DNA of 64,000 nucleotides from Siphonodentalium dalli (Eukaryota > Mollusca > Scaphopoda > Gadilida > Siphonodentaliidae). The notes under the pieces are model-generated. The model made no database searches and was not told the DNA's origin. It was given only the letters and a program-made list of their open reading frames with translations. Shown here piece after piece: positions 10,112 through 19,744 of the stretch. The stretch is taken from assembly GCA_032622095.1 (NCBI GenBank), contig CP136069.1, positions 157,777,043-157,841,042 of the forward strand, in the 5' to 3' direction. The position numbers and the translations under genes are program-made. Every line of letters starts with the position of its first letter. Position 1 is the stretch's first letter.

Positions 10112-12797
10112 ATGACTGAGAAGAATAAGAACTTTCGCTTTTCTCGAAAATCGGACGCAGAGCTTATGACAGAGGTTGTAGCAGGTAATCCATATCGGCA
10201 GCCGAAGAATTGGGCAGATGTTGCGGAACATATGCCAGACGGTGTTACCGCAAGACGGTGCCGAGAGAGGGCTAAATTGCTGGTCCAACAATTTAAAAGC
10301 GACGACAGAGAATCATTGAAAAAGTAATTTTAGCACGTTTTCATTTTTATTATGTAATGTCTCCCACTATATAAATTAACGGGATTCAGTGGCGTGGCTG
10401 GTGACTCCCCAAAGGGGGTGTTTACCATGGAAATTTCCAACTCACAGCCATTCCAGTTAAAAAAATTATCTATTTAAGGAGGCAAATTGTCTATTTATGC
10501 TGTAAAAACAAAGATTTTCCTTTTAAATATGCTTAGGCGACACCAGTTTTTAAGTCTGGTTTAGGAACATGTGGGGAGAAAAAATGTAGATGCAGGAGGG
10601 AAAAAAATAAAAATAACAAAAATTGTCCCCCCAATTTATATCAAGTAAATCGTGGAATTACATAAATTTTCCAACAATTGTTAAAAACAATTTTTTTAAT
10701 TAAATTCTGAACCAAACAAGACATTTCTTGTCATGAAATACGTGAAAAACATGGATCTGTAAATGATAAGCAGAACCGGATGCGACAGCACATGAAAATC
10801 AGTACGCGTGTAAACATTTTTGGGAGAAAAAAGTTTATTTTTTTTCTTCATGAAATGGAAAACAAGTTGTAGGTGGTGTTCGTAAACCAGACTTAAAAAT
10901 TGGTGTCGCCTTAGCGGCTGGAATATTGACCTATCAGAACAGTCTTTTCAACTAATTTTGCAGATATGGCATTCCAATTATTGAACATTTGGATATCTTT
11001 GAGTCGGTGATGGGGGAGGGGTATTATTTTAGGTAGCGAATTCCCGCCAATACTTATATATTTTATATATGAGCAACCACAACATACCGCACATGACTGT
11101 AATGTTGTGTTTTGAAGCCATGTATTGATCGCAATGGGTTTAAGTGAGAGGGTCGGCCACTAATAGTTATATAGGCATCTCCAAGGATTATGATAATTTA
11201 CTTAAATATTGGGGCTGTCAGGTTGCAAATTCCCAATACATGTAGTTGGAAAGCTTCAGCTACCAGTTGGAACCCAAACGGTGGTCTGCAAATGGAATTT
11301 CGCGTTGAAGGTACTCAATTCGATTAAGCACTCCTTAATTACTATTTATTTGGCTTCAGGGGTAAACAATATTTGATTCGAGTCGAGAAACCCACCCATC
11401 AAAGCTCAAAGTGATCAGATATTGATTTTTGAAGTTTGTTATTTCTCGAGATGTGTACTTATTATTGCCCCAGAAACACCTATTCAAACGGACGAGGATG
11501 GATAACTCTAAAGCCAAGTGGTAATAATAACTTTATATCTGATCACTATGAGCGTTGATGGGTAGGTTCCTATACTCGATTCAACTATTTTTTTTTTACA
11601 CCGAAGCCAAAGAAATAAGAATTTATGAGGGTCTGATCGGATTGAGTACCTTTAATTGGTGGCACATTAAATTTATGCGCATCAACTTTATATTTCAGTT
11701 CTGGAAGTTTGCTTGCATGGGGTCAGCATAAATTATAACTTAAATACAGACCTAATGCAAATTACTTTCATCGTACCCTACCTATATTGCTTAACTCTTC
11801 TCGTATGTTTGTATTCGTCTTTTTCAAAGATCTGGGACAGAAGAAGAATACCCGACATTGGTACAGTTGCTACAGGAAGCGGTGGGTCTGCAGGCAGAAT
11901 CGGAGGGAAATCCGGATAACGAAGAAGCCAGGGAAGCAACTGATGTGGCAGAACAAACTGGAGCAGACATCAGAAGACGAGCGTTGGAAGGGCGACACAA
12001 CAACGATGAAGATATATATTAATTTATAGATTATAAATTAATTAATTTAATTTATTTATTTTGTTCATATATTTGATAAGCAGGAAACGCTCATTAATTT
12101 TTTTAAACCGTCAAATAATGTTTCCTCTTAGTCACTATGCCTAAGGCAAGTGTTAGTCGTTAGTGCCTCGCCGAAATAACTCCAAAAGCTTGTGACTAAC
12201 CCTAAATTTGTCATATGGTCCATGTGTGTTTTTGGGACAGAATCTGGCCGGTCAAACGGACGGTCTTGAAGATAAAGATGGATAACTCTAAAATCAATTA
12301 TTACCACTTGATTTTAGAGTTATCAATCTTTATCTACAAGACCTTCCATTTGAACGGCAGCATTTGTCCCACAAACAATAGAAATCGCAAACTTCAAACA
12401 TCGATATCTAATCACTCTGAATTTTGATGGGTTTGTTCCTCGACTCGAACCAAATATTTTTTACCCCCACCCCCCAAAGCCAAAAAAGGAAGAAATAGTT
12501 AATTAGGAGCGTGTGGTCGGATTTAGTACCTTTAATGTAGTTCTTTCAATTATAGACACTGATGAGCCAGCCAGAAAAAAACGGCCAATAGCAATTGCAT
12601 TCCTTATGCAGAAGGCTGATCAGGACAGAGAATTCAGGGACCGAGAGCTGAGGTCACAAGAGGAGCGCCTTCAACTTGAAAGGGAGCGTTTAGAGTTGGA
12701 TCGAACGGAACGTCTCCAGCGGCTGGAACTCGAAAAAGAAGAGAAACGGTCGATGCTTGCATTAATGAAATCTTTGATTGATAAGCAAAATAAATGA
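10112..12797 (+). CDS. Harbinger SANT/Myb-like DNA-binding protein, three coding exons
   Basis: Proposed exons are 10112-10323, 11830-12011 and 12556-12797, giving 636 nt in frame (211 aa). Exon 1 encodes a SANT/Myb-like trihelix of about 60 residues (FSRKSDAELMTEVVAG, NWADVAEHMP, CRERAKLLVQQF). Exon 2 is acidic. Exon 3 ends in a charged coiled-coil helix rich in E, R and L, up to the stop at 12795-12797, where an AATAAA overlaps the end. In PIF/Harbinger elements such a protein binds the transposase, takes it to the nucleus and recognises the TIRs. Exon 1-2 splicing is canonical (GTAATT donor, TTCAAAG acceptor). The exon 2 donor reads AT instead of GT, and without splicing a TAA at 12020 ends the frame. 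Convergent with the transposase, with 57 bp between the stops. Three MITEs lie in its introns. Confidence 0.7.
10531..10914. mobile_element. MITE with TTAGGCGACACC TIRs in SANT intron
   Basis: Inverted ends of about 35 bp: GCTTAGGCGACACCAGTTTT plus AAGTCTGGTTTA at the left, and the reverse complement at 10880-10914. The interior is A/T-rich and non-coding. Lies in the intron between SANT exons 1 and 2. Confidence 0.8.
11305..11655. mobile_element. MITE family B, copy 1 (GGTACTCAAT TIRs)
   Basis: The 351-bp element has ends AAGGTACTCAATTCGATTAA and a matching inverted end at TCGGATTGAGTACCTTTAA. It shares inner blocks (TGGATAACTCTAAA, CTGATCACT, CGAAGCCAAA) with copies at 12195-12535 and 30361-30816. 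It sits in the SANT intron upstream of exon 2. Confidence 0.8.
12195..12535. mobile_element. MITE family B, copy 2, with central palindrome
   Basis: The right end (TTTAGTACCTTTAA) matches the family; the left end is unclear. A palindrome of about 150 bp (12227-12374) centres on TTATTACCA, with arms including GATAACTCTAAAATCAA. It lies in the intron before SANT exon 3, next to the abnormal donor site. Confidence 0.65.
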
Positions 12798-12854
12798 GTA
12801 ACTTCAAACTTCAACTGCGTATTGTTCTCAATCCCGCCATTTGACATGCAGTGG

Positions 12855-13919
12855 TCACGTTTCTCTACCGACTCCCAGATAGAACTCGACTTCTGGTGGT
12901 TCACAGTCGAAAAATGTGCTGACTGTGCTCCCATATAGGCAAGTGTGGCAATTTGTCAGCAGGGTACCTACTATGTAGTACTTTCCAACAGGTTGTAAAT
13001 ATAGTTTCAAATTCTTCTTAAAGTCGAGAAATGCAAATGTCTTCACAACTTTCCCGAAGCTCCATTCAACTGAAACCCTGACTGCTGACATTTCTTTATT
13101 GAATTGTTTTTCTTCGTCACTCCGCCTACCCCTGAAAGGTGCCATGAGGTGTGGTCTCAATGGGTATGCCGGATCTCCATATAGAGCATAAATGTGACCA
13201 TCGGTCCTTGTCATGCGCTGTTCAATTTTAGGCAGTAGTCCACTCAAACGCAACATACCCGCATCGTGGCGTCGTCCTTCCACTGGTCCATACAAGTTAG
13301 CAATACGTCCGTCCGGAGTTGTGACAGCTTGGAATTTCAGGCAGTGGAAACGCTTGTGGCCGCTAAAAACAATCCTTTGGTTTTTTCTGGGCCGACAGAT
13401 CGGTCTCGCGGTACCATCTATAAACCCCCAACAATTATTTAAAGGGATATCATGTCCGTTGATAGCATCCGTATATCTTTCCAAATGTTCATGTTGCAGC
13501 CATGGTTAGTCCAGTTCTTCCAGTAAATGGTGATGTTCGGTATATATGTGGTCAATTGTCTCGTTAAAAATTCTCGAAATTTCAGATATCGAACGTCCGA
13601 ACATGTCGACCAAATCAGTCAAACGATTTGGATAAGTAAGTCTACGGAGAGTTATGCACAGCTCATCTACCCCCGAGACGACGGTACCGTTGGTGCATAT
13701 GAATTTTTCAGGGATGCGCATAGCTTTGACAAGCCTCTGTATGTCGTCCTTTAAGAATCGAAAATTCTTCGCACATTCCCCATCAGTAGCTTGATTAAAA
13801 TCCAATCTTTTGGTTAAACTTGCTCTTGGACGATCTGCAGCCTCAGCGATAAGAAAAAGAATATCATCTGTATCAGCATATTCAGCGAAAAGCATCAAAT
13901 CAATCGATGAATGCGACAT
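12855..13919 (-). pseudogene. PIF/Harbinger DDE transposase, one premature stop
   Basis: A 355-codon frame reads from 13919 to 12855 with a single internal TAA at 13506-13508. It therefore appears as an N-terminal 137-aa piece and a C-terminal piece of about 210 aa in the same frame. The N-terminal part has a helix-turn-helix-like region (RLTDLVDMFGRSISEISRIF), and the C-terminal part is the DDE_Tnp_4 nuclease. Candidate catalytic residues are D in WGFIDGTARP, D in YGDPAYPL and E in VSVEWSFGKV. The family cuts and pastes DNA at TWA-like trinucleotides together with the SANT partner encoded head-on at 10112-12797. Apart from the nonsense codon no frameshift is seen, so decay is recent or the stop is an allele or a sequencing error. 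No upstream TATA box was clear. Confidence 0.9.
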
Positions 13920-14663
13920 CGCTGCGACCTCTCACTCTTCGACAGACTAATATTAATATGTGACCTACCGTTAAATGGTGAGGTGACCACCCTTGACGAG
14001 TGTTCACATCGCACCTGCAACCAAACAACCGATTATCCACAGGTTAAAACCCACCGGCGTGTTATCCCTTTGTCCAGACAAGGCTCTTATCTGGCAGAAC
14101 TCTCAAGCGTTTCGATCGCATGAGCATTATTTTAACGCCAGCGGTCATTCTTTTTTAAGAATGCCCGTGGGCATTATTTTTTAAGAATGCCCGTGGGCAT
14201 TATTTTTAAGAATACGCAAGGGATTAAATCGACTGAGGGACGTCATATGGTGGCTCCTCCCCACTCATGTAAGTTGGCGTCAAGAGCGCGTGTCGGCGAG
14301 CTGCATTAAATATCGGAACACTTACTTTGTTTGAGCTAATTGAAACTCACAAATATTTGGCAATTTTGATTTTATATTGCCAAAAAATAAAATAAAATTT
14401 CTTCAAACTTTGATACAAAAACACCAACAGATATTTGGATTAACTATTTAGAAAAGTCCGCAGACAGGCTAAAACACATATAGATAACATCTAAATACGT
14501 CCCCAACTCGGTCAAATAAAAACAAAACACAGAATTTAACTATACATGACTTATTGAACGAGAAAGTGCTCCCATGGTTATTTTTAATACAATGGTGAAA
14601 CACAGAACAAATATTACATTTCCAGTATCAAATTGAAACAGGACAGTGTATATCCATGTGTAT
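13920..14663. other. 5' flank of the transposase gene
   Basis: Non-coding. Should hold the transposase promoter, but no clear TATA box or splice leader was found. Contains the short tandem repeat at 14150-14213; the remainder is AT-rich. Confidence 0.4.
14150..14213. repeat. Short tandem repeat, about 26-bp unit
   Basis: TTTTTAAGAATGCCCGTGGG and GCATTA recur in two full copies and one partial copy. The core GCCCGTGGGC is itself palindromic. It lies about 250 bp upstream of the transposase start, where it could act in binding; that is speculation. Confidence 0.7.
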
Positions 14664-15812
14664 AGATCGTGTCATGCATATCTACTCTGGCTTCGCCAAG
14701 AGATCATACTCTACCAGTTCAAAACATAGTAACTTTTGGTTGCTCTGACAGGGAAGTTTTATAACATTGAACAAAATGCAGGTAATATAATGCTCAGTTA
14801 TACCTGTTCCCACGCTGGTCATCCGTGTAACGAGGACCCGGATAAGTAACGACGGACGCGACTTCCATGTGAAGAAATTGTCTCGGGCTAGTCAAGAAAA
14901 ACGGTGAGTAAATGCCTTTAAAATTAATCTACCTATGTGTTAGTGTGCGTAGTGTTTTACGACAATATTAGTCTAAATCGGTGCGTGCTAAATTGATGTC
15001 AACGTGTCCACAATTAATGTATAAAGAGGAAAGTTATTGCAAAATCCTGAAATTGCACGCAAATTGACCCAATATATAATGTTATCACGTGCAAATCTGA
15101 ACAATTTATGACGTTCAGGTATCGCCGGGATCCCTGTCATTGAAATATAAGCAACACAACCACCGCCAAGCAACCAGTTTCCAGTAATTCGAATATTTAG
15201 CATTATCAACGAGTAACGAGGACCCGTTATCCTGTAACGTTGGACGCGCTTTATAAATCACATTGAGTAACCGCGGACGCGAATATTCCGACAAACAATT
15301 AATTTAGAAACATGAATGTTTTGAATGTATAAGGAATCACATGTTTATGTGTTTTACCATTATTTGTCGGATTGTTAACCAACTGTTTCGCAGCAAATTT
15401 TAAACAGACGAACCGTTGTCATGAGACTTGGGTGCTTCCTCTCACCATTATTCTGTTTCTCGTTGCACAACTAAGAGTGTATATGAATGTTTTCTATCGA
15501 TATACACGTGGCTGGGTGGATTTCGGACCCTAGCCGTCGGCGAGATATTATCACTCAAGCTAATATGGGACCCTGATGCAAATTACACGTGTGTGGAGAT
15601 CACTAACCCATGCCAGCAGGCATGTTGTGATACTGGAACAGTATATTTGTTGTTGAGCATTTCAGGCCCTATAGAATGTCCAAACTATATATAAGACTTG
15701 TTAAGTTATCGATTTATTATAACCAGTGTGAGATTTGAGATATTGGATGGAAAATTCCAAGGGGTCGCAAATGAAATACAGTCTAACGCTTGCAATCTCT
15801 TATTCTACAGGA

Positions 15813-16028
15813 ATGGACGAGATAACAGCTACCCCATTCCGATGTTACACCTGCAAACTGACATTCACCACTTTGGCTGACACGGTTGACCATGCCACCA
15901 CATCACACCCGAACACGGAACTCAATCTCGACAATAAAACAGGAAAGTGTGTATATAAAAAAAATAAGCCACCCAGGAATAATTCCATCGGACAACAGCA
16001 AAGAAATAATATTATCCAGCGACAATAA
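15813..16028 (+). CDS. Single C2H2 zinc-finger ORF carried by the 3.7 kb element
   Basis: The ATG follows a good splice acceptor (TTCTACAG) at 15810, suggesting a 3' exon. The 71-aa frame has one C2H2 finger: FRCYTCKLTF, then H and H four residues apart in DHATTSHP (C-x2-C-x12-H-x4-H). It is followed by a K/N-rich tail with a stop at 16028; downstream sequence is low-complexity Asn/Thr coding. Upstream exons are not certain; the open frame 15428-15694 has no start I trust. Likely DNA- or RNA-binding. It may be a remnant of an element-encoded protein or captured host sequence; the family is not recognised. Confidence 0.45.
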   Translation: MDEITATPFRCYTCKLTFTTLADTVDHATTSHPNTELNLDNKTGKCVYKKNKPPRNNSIGQQQRNNIIQRQ

Positions 16029-16376
16029 CATCATTCACCGACATAAAAATGCCATAAAGAAAAGAAAAATTACAACGAACAAACAGGACCATCAGTATGA
16101 AATAAACAACATATACAACCATAAGACCACCAATAATAGCAGCACAAACAGAAACAACAATATCGACAACGCCATTCGTCATGCACACTGCAGCAGCTGC
16201 AACTCGGACAGTGTCACATCACTAACATCAACAGTGGCAACAACACCAGCCCTGATAAAGAACCAGAGTCACTGGATTTCGAAACTTTCCGTATGTAGCT
16301 TGATAACGTAATACACACATTATATCGTCGACTGACTGAGTGTGGACACACGAATATCTTTAAAGCTTTTTGTCAA

Positions 16377-17526
16377 CTAATAGCAGGGGAACATTTCCAA
16401 CGAACAGCGTAGCATACAACCTTCTACTTGACGTTGTCCGTTGGTTCCAGCGATCCAATACATCTCAAATGAGATATCCGGATACATCACTGAAATTCTG
16501 GCAGACTGGATATCGCCTTTTTCGTGGCAAATATCTGAGGTTGATGTCTGGGTGTAGGGGGTCTCGGTGCATTTTAGACAACCCTGACGATAGAGGATCT
16601 GTATCACACACTTCTCGCAGAGAACGTTATGGTGGTGGCCAGATCTGTGAGCACTGAATTCGTCACTCGATCGGAAACGTTTATGACAAGATAGTTATAC
16701 ACGACATTGGCTTGTCTTTTATATGAGAAAGTGAATGTTGCCGTAATGATTGCAGGTTTATATATTTCTTCCACATTCGTGGCACCGTTGGTTACCAGCA
16801 CCAGAAGGCGGTGTCACCGGTAAGCTAGGCTGTCATCGAATGCTGGCTGTTTCGGCACCTGCTAATTTTCGGACCAACGAAATTAAAGACTAAATTAGTT
16901 TTTGTGTTATTCTTTATTTCAATAAAATGTGATAAAACATGTAACATGGTAACAAAAACAACACTGGGTGGAATGAATGGTAACGATGATGAACGTATAC
17001 GGTGCTCAAGTCATGCAAGGAACGAATACTGAACGGAATAGCACAACATGTCATGAACATGCATGTAGCAATGTCTCCAGGTGTGGATATACAAGCCGAC
17101 AGAAGCTTTCAGGAAAAGAGCGTTCCATGTTAGTCTATTCCTGATATGGTATAAATAAAGAGCGTTTATTTGAAAGCAGTATTTGTCAGAGCGAATAAAT
17201 GAGTTTTCATCTCTGTTTTTTTGTATTCTTTGAATAATTATTGTCAATCATCTTGAACACGGCTTATGACCAGTAGAAAACACAACCTTGAATCGGGTAC
17301 CCCGGAAAACGCTGTCGAATGGCCTGCTACATTCCAGCCTCGGTCGAAGTCTAAGACAAATCGATCGAGTCTGATGTTCGATGGTACATCGGTTGTCTGT
17401 GGCTCGGAGCACTGAATAGCAGTCATCTCGTCTGCTTGTCTCGGTGCAGTAGACGTCGATCTGAGAGAATCCATGGGCGTTGGCCTCTAGAAAGGCCGAA
17501 CCATCCAAACACCTGGGCCGAAACAA
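16377..17526 (-). other. Unrecognised minus-strand frames (possible captured exons)
   Basis: Three minus-strand frames in the right half look more protein-like than chance. The frame 17526-17248 is cysteine-rich (YCTETSRRDDCYSVLR, ECSRPFDSVF, ending HKPCSR). The frame 16801-16604 is beta-rich (TATFTFSYKRQANVVYNYL). The frame 16607-16377 has CHEKGDIQSARISVMYPDIS. No splice model joins them convincingly and I recognise no family. They may be exons of a host gene captured by the transposon, or noise. Confidence 0.25.
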
Positions 17527-17542
17527 CCAAGTGCAGAAAATT

Positions 17543-17600
17543 CAGGTGCCGAAACGTCCAGAAAACCAGGTGCCGAAACGTCCAGGTGCCGAAACGTCCT
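17543..17600. repeat. GTGCCGAAACGTCC short tandem repeat
   Basis: CAGGTGCCGAAACGTCC occurs three times at 17-24 bp spacing inside the 3.7 kb element. Confidence 0.8.
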
Positions 17601-18820
17601 GCATCCCTGTCATCGACTTTCAGGAATTCGCCTTCAATAGGCACTAATATTTCTCCGCCTGCAAATGAAAAATAGGAATTTATAAATAACAAGACGCGCC
17701 GTCTCATTCGTGGCTATTGTTTATGTATGGGTGCAAATGTAATTTTGAGAACTTTTAGGAGTGTTTGGTTTGTTTCAAGGGGGTACAGTTGGAAAAATCC
17801 AGATCGACATGCATCACCCGCCCCAAAGGAGGCGATAAGGACACGCCCCGATGTGTTATAGTATATTTCCCAATATGTTGTGCAAAAATAAAATCTGATT
17901 ATTAATTGGACATATTCTAAATATTTTACCTTTATTGTTTTTCAAACATGACCATATATACCCATGACATATCATGTGAAGGTATATATTTCTGAGAGAA
18001 AAAAACGCGTCCGTCGTTACAAATTTTCGCGTCCAGATACTTTCCCACAGAAAATTCAACGGGTCCTCGTTACTACCAAAGTTGCTGGAAACGCGAATAA
18101 AAGTCCATTTTACTTGCATCTATAGCAATCCTGAAATTTCTACGGTATGTTATATATGTGAACGGCACACACATCATCCGGCATGAAAACATATATTAGA
18201 GAGGAGGTTTCGTATTTATGAATTTTCATTAGTTATTTGAACATATTTTCTTCGATAAATCGTAACCTCATAGTTTAGTGTCACAAATGATGCTAAAATA
18301 TCTAATCCAGCATGACATAACAAGTTGTAATTGGAGAACCAACTATTGTTAACGATAATAATAGAACAAAATCGTCTGCTGAAACCGACAAGGTATTATA
18401 ATAACGATCTGTGTGTACCTACCTGAAGTCATCGCTCGTGGAAAGCATGAGGGACTGGTCGTGTCCGTCGTTACTTATCCGGGTCCTCGTTACACGGATG
18501 ACCAGCGTGGTTCCGTATAGCATTTTATTTTATAGCAGGTAAAGGTCCCAACTCGAGTTTGCATGGTTTGGGGGACTTGAATTAATCGATTTGACTATGC
18601 GTCGCTTGGAATTTCATTGATGTTGGCTCACAAAGCTACAAAAATCTTGCAATCTCGAGCTGGGAATTTATTGTCAAGGAACAAGTATTAACACAGAAAT
18701 ATATTCCCTGCGTGGTTTGTTCAATCCCATCAGAAGATAATAGAAAAGGTTCCCAGGGTTTGAACATATGGAAAATGATATCTACGGGGGTAGCCAGGTT
18801 AAAGATTCATGGCATGATCT

Positions 18821-19242
18821 AACATGTGTGCCGAGCTTGCTCATTTTAGGGTGAAAATTAAAGGTACGTGAGGCGTTCGTATGAGTCTGATAAATCATTA
18901 TCAACAATAGAAAATGTTGAACAATAGATTGGTTTTGTTCTTATAAAATGTTGATTGTCGATAAGGCATGGATAACGTGATCATGCGTGTTTTTTTTTTA
19001 CTTTTCTTGAAGCACGGGTCGTTTTACAATCGTTACAATCTCTTTGGTAAATGGTCAACAAAACCGAGATTCAAGCAATATTTGGTGATAAAATGACTGT
19101 CAATGCTACAGTACTGTTCACATAAGTATGCAAAATGCATGGGAAGTGTCGTTGTTGAAAATCAGCGATCCAGTTAAAACGAGGTGTTTTGGTGTTTGAA
19201 AAGAATTGTGTGCACATTTACTCACTGCGAAAAACCCCACGT
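18821..19242. other. Harbinger interior between nested insertions
   Basis: AT-rich, non-coding. Contains TTAAAGGTACGTGAGGC near 18858, which resembles the end of the 502-bp MITE and may be a fragment. Confidence 0.35.
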
Positions 19243-19744
19243 TTAAAGACACGGTTGGCCTTGGCGGTGGGTATCCTGTGAAAATATCTCCACCCGTCAA
19301 AAACCGCCACAAACAGAAAGAACATCAAAATGTAGACAGACTTTGTCCGTACACAAATAAGAAATATCGCATAAACAGTATGTTATGGTCCTATGTTTGA
19401 CCATTGTTATGTAAACAAAAGCGTAAAAAGTTACTTTTCTGGTGTTTGTTTATATTATGATGGCAAACACAAAGAGCGTTCTTTGTTGGTGAATACCTGA
19501 TATGGAACTAATAAAGAGCGTATATGCCATTTGTGTGTGATTAGCCAGTAGCATTGTGTTGTCTTCTGTAACACAACCAGGCTCTTGCTTAGGTAAAATA
19601 TAGTAGGTCTTTATGATAACATGCTGTTTACGTGATGGTCATGGTATATATGAACGGAACTGTATGCGTCTTACTGTTTTTATGTTTACGGTGTTTGGAA
19701 CAAATATGAATATTTTCGAACATTAAGGCCGCACGTGCCTTTAA
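19243..19744. mobile_element. 502-bp MITE, copy 1 (TTAAAGG..ACG ends)
   Basis: Begins TTAAAGACACGGTTGGCCTT and ends GGCCGCACGTGCCTTTAA. A near-identical copy of equal length lies at 36601-37102. The ends are short imperfect inverted repeats with TTAA at both borders, compatible with a TTAA (piggyBac-like) or a TTA/TAA (Harbinger-like) target. Confidence 0.85.

Larger units (their letters stand above)
14811..18509. mobile_element. 3.7 kb element with 47-bp perfect TIRs and GTTCC target duplication
   Basis: TIRs begin CACGCTGGTCATCCGTGTAA and match perfectly over 47 bp (14811-14857 and 18463-18509). GTTCC flanks both sides (14806-14810 and 18510-18514), a 5-bp duplication. Subterminal motifs GTAACGAGGACCCG and GTAACCGCGGACGCG recur near 15210 and 15265, and inverted near 18006 and 18057. 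The interior holds a C2H2 zinc-finger ORF and unexplained minus-strand frames but no recognisable transposase, so it is probably non-autonomous. A CAC start with a 5-bp duplication is reminiscent of Transib-type elements, but the heptamer does not match, so this is weak. Confidence 0.85.
14664..18820. mobile_element. Family-A element, split by a nested insertion
   Basis: The left arm (14664-14810) carries family landmarks CTACTCTGGCTTCGCC, CAGTTCAAAAC and TCTGACAGGGAAGTTTTATAA. The right arm (18510-18820) is the inverted counterpart, ending TTCATGGCATGATCT. Removing the insert 14811-18509 and one GTTCC copy leaves a MITE of about 450 bp, like 6587-7033. Confidence 0.8.

Noticed and set aside
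12671-13509. Frames opposite the SANT exon 3 and the transposase
   Set aside because: Antisense shadows of better-supported coding sequence.
14811-18509. A RAG/Transib transposon
   Set aside because: Only the CAC start and 5-bp duplication fit. The heptamer consensus and any transposase are missing, so I did not assign it.
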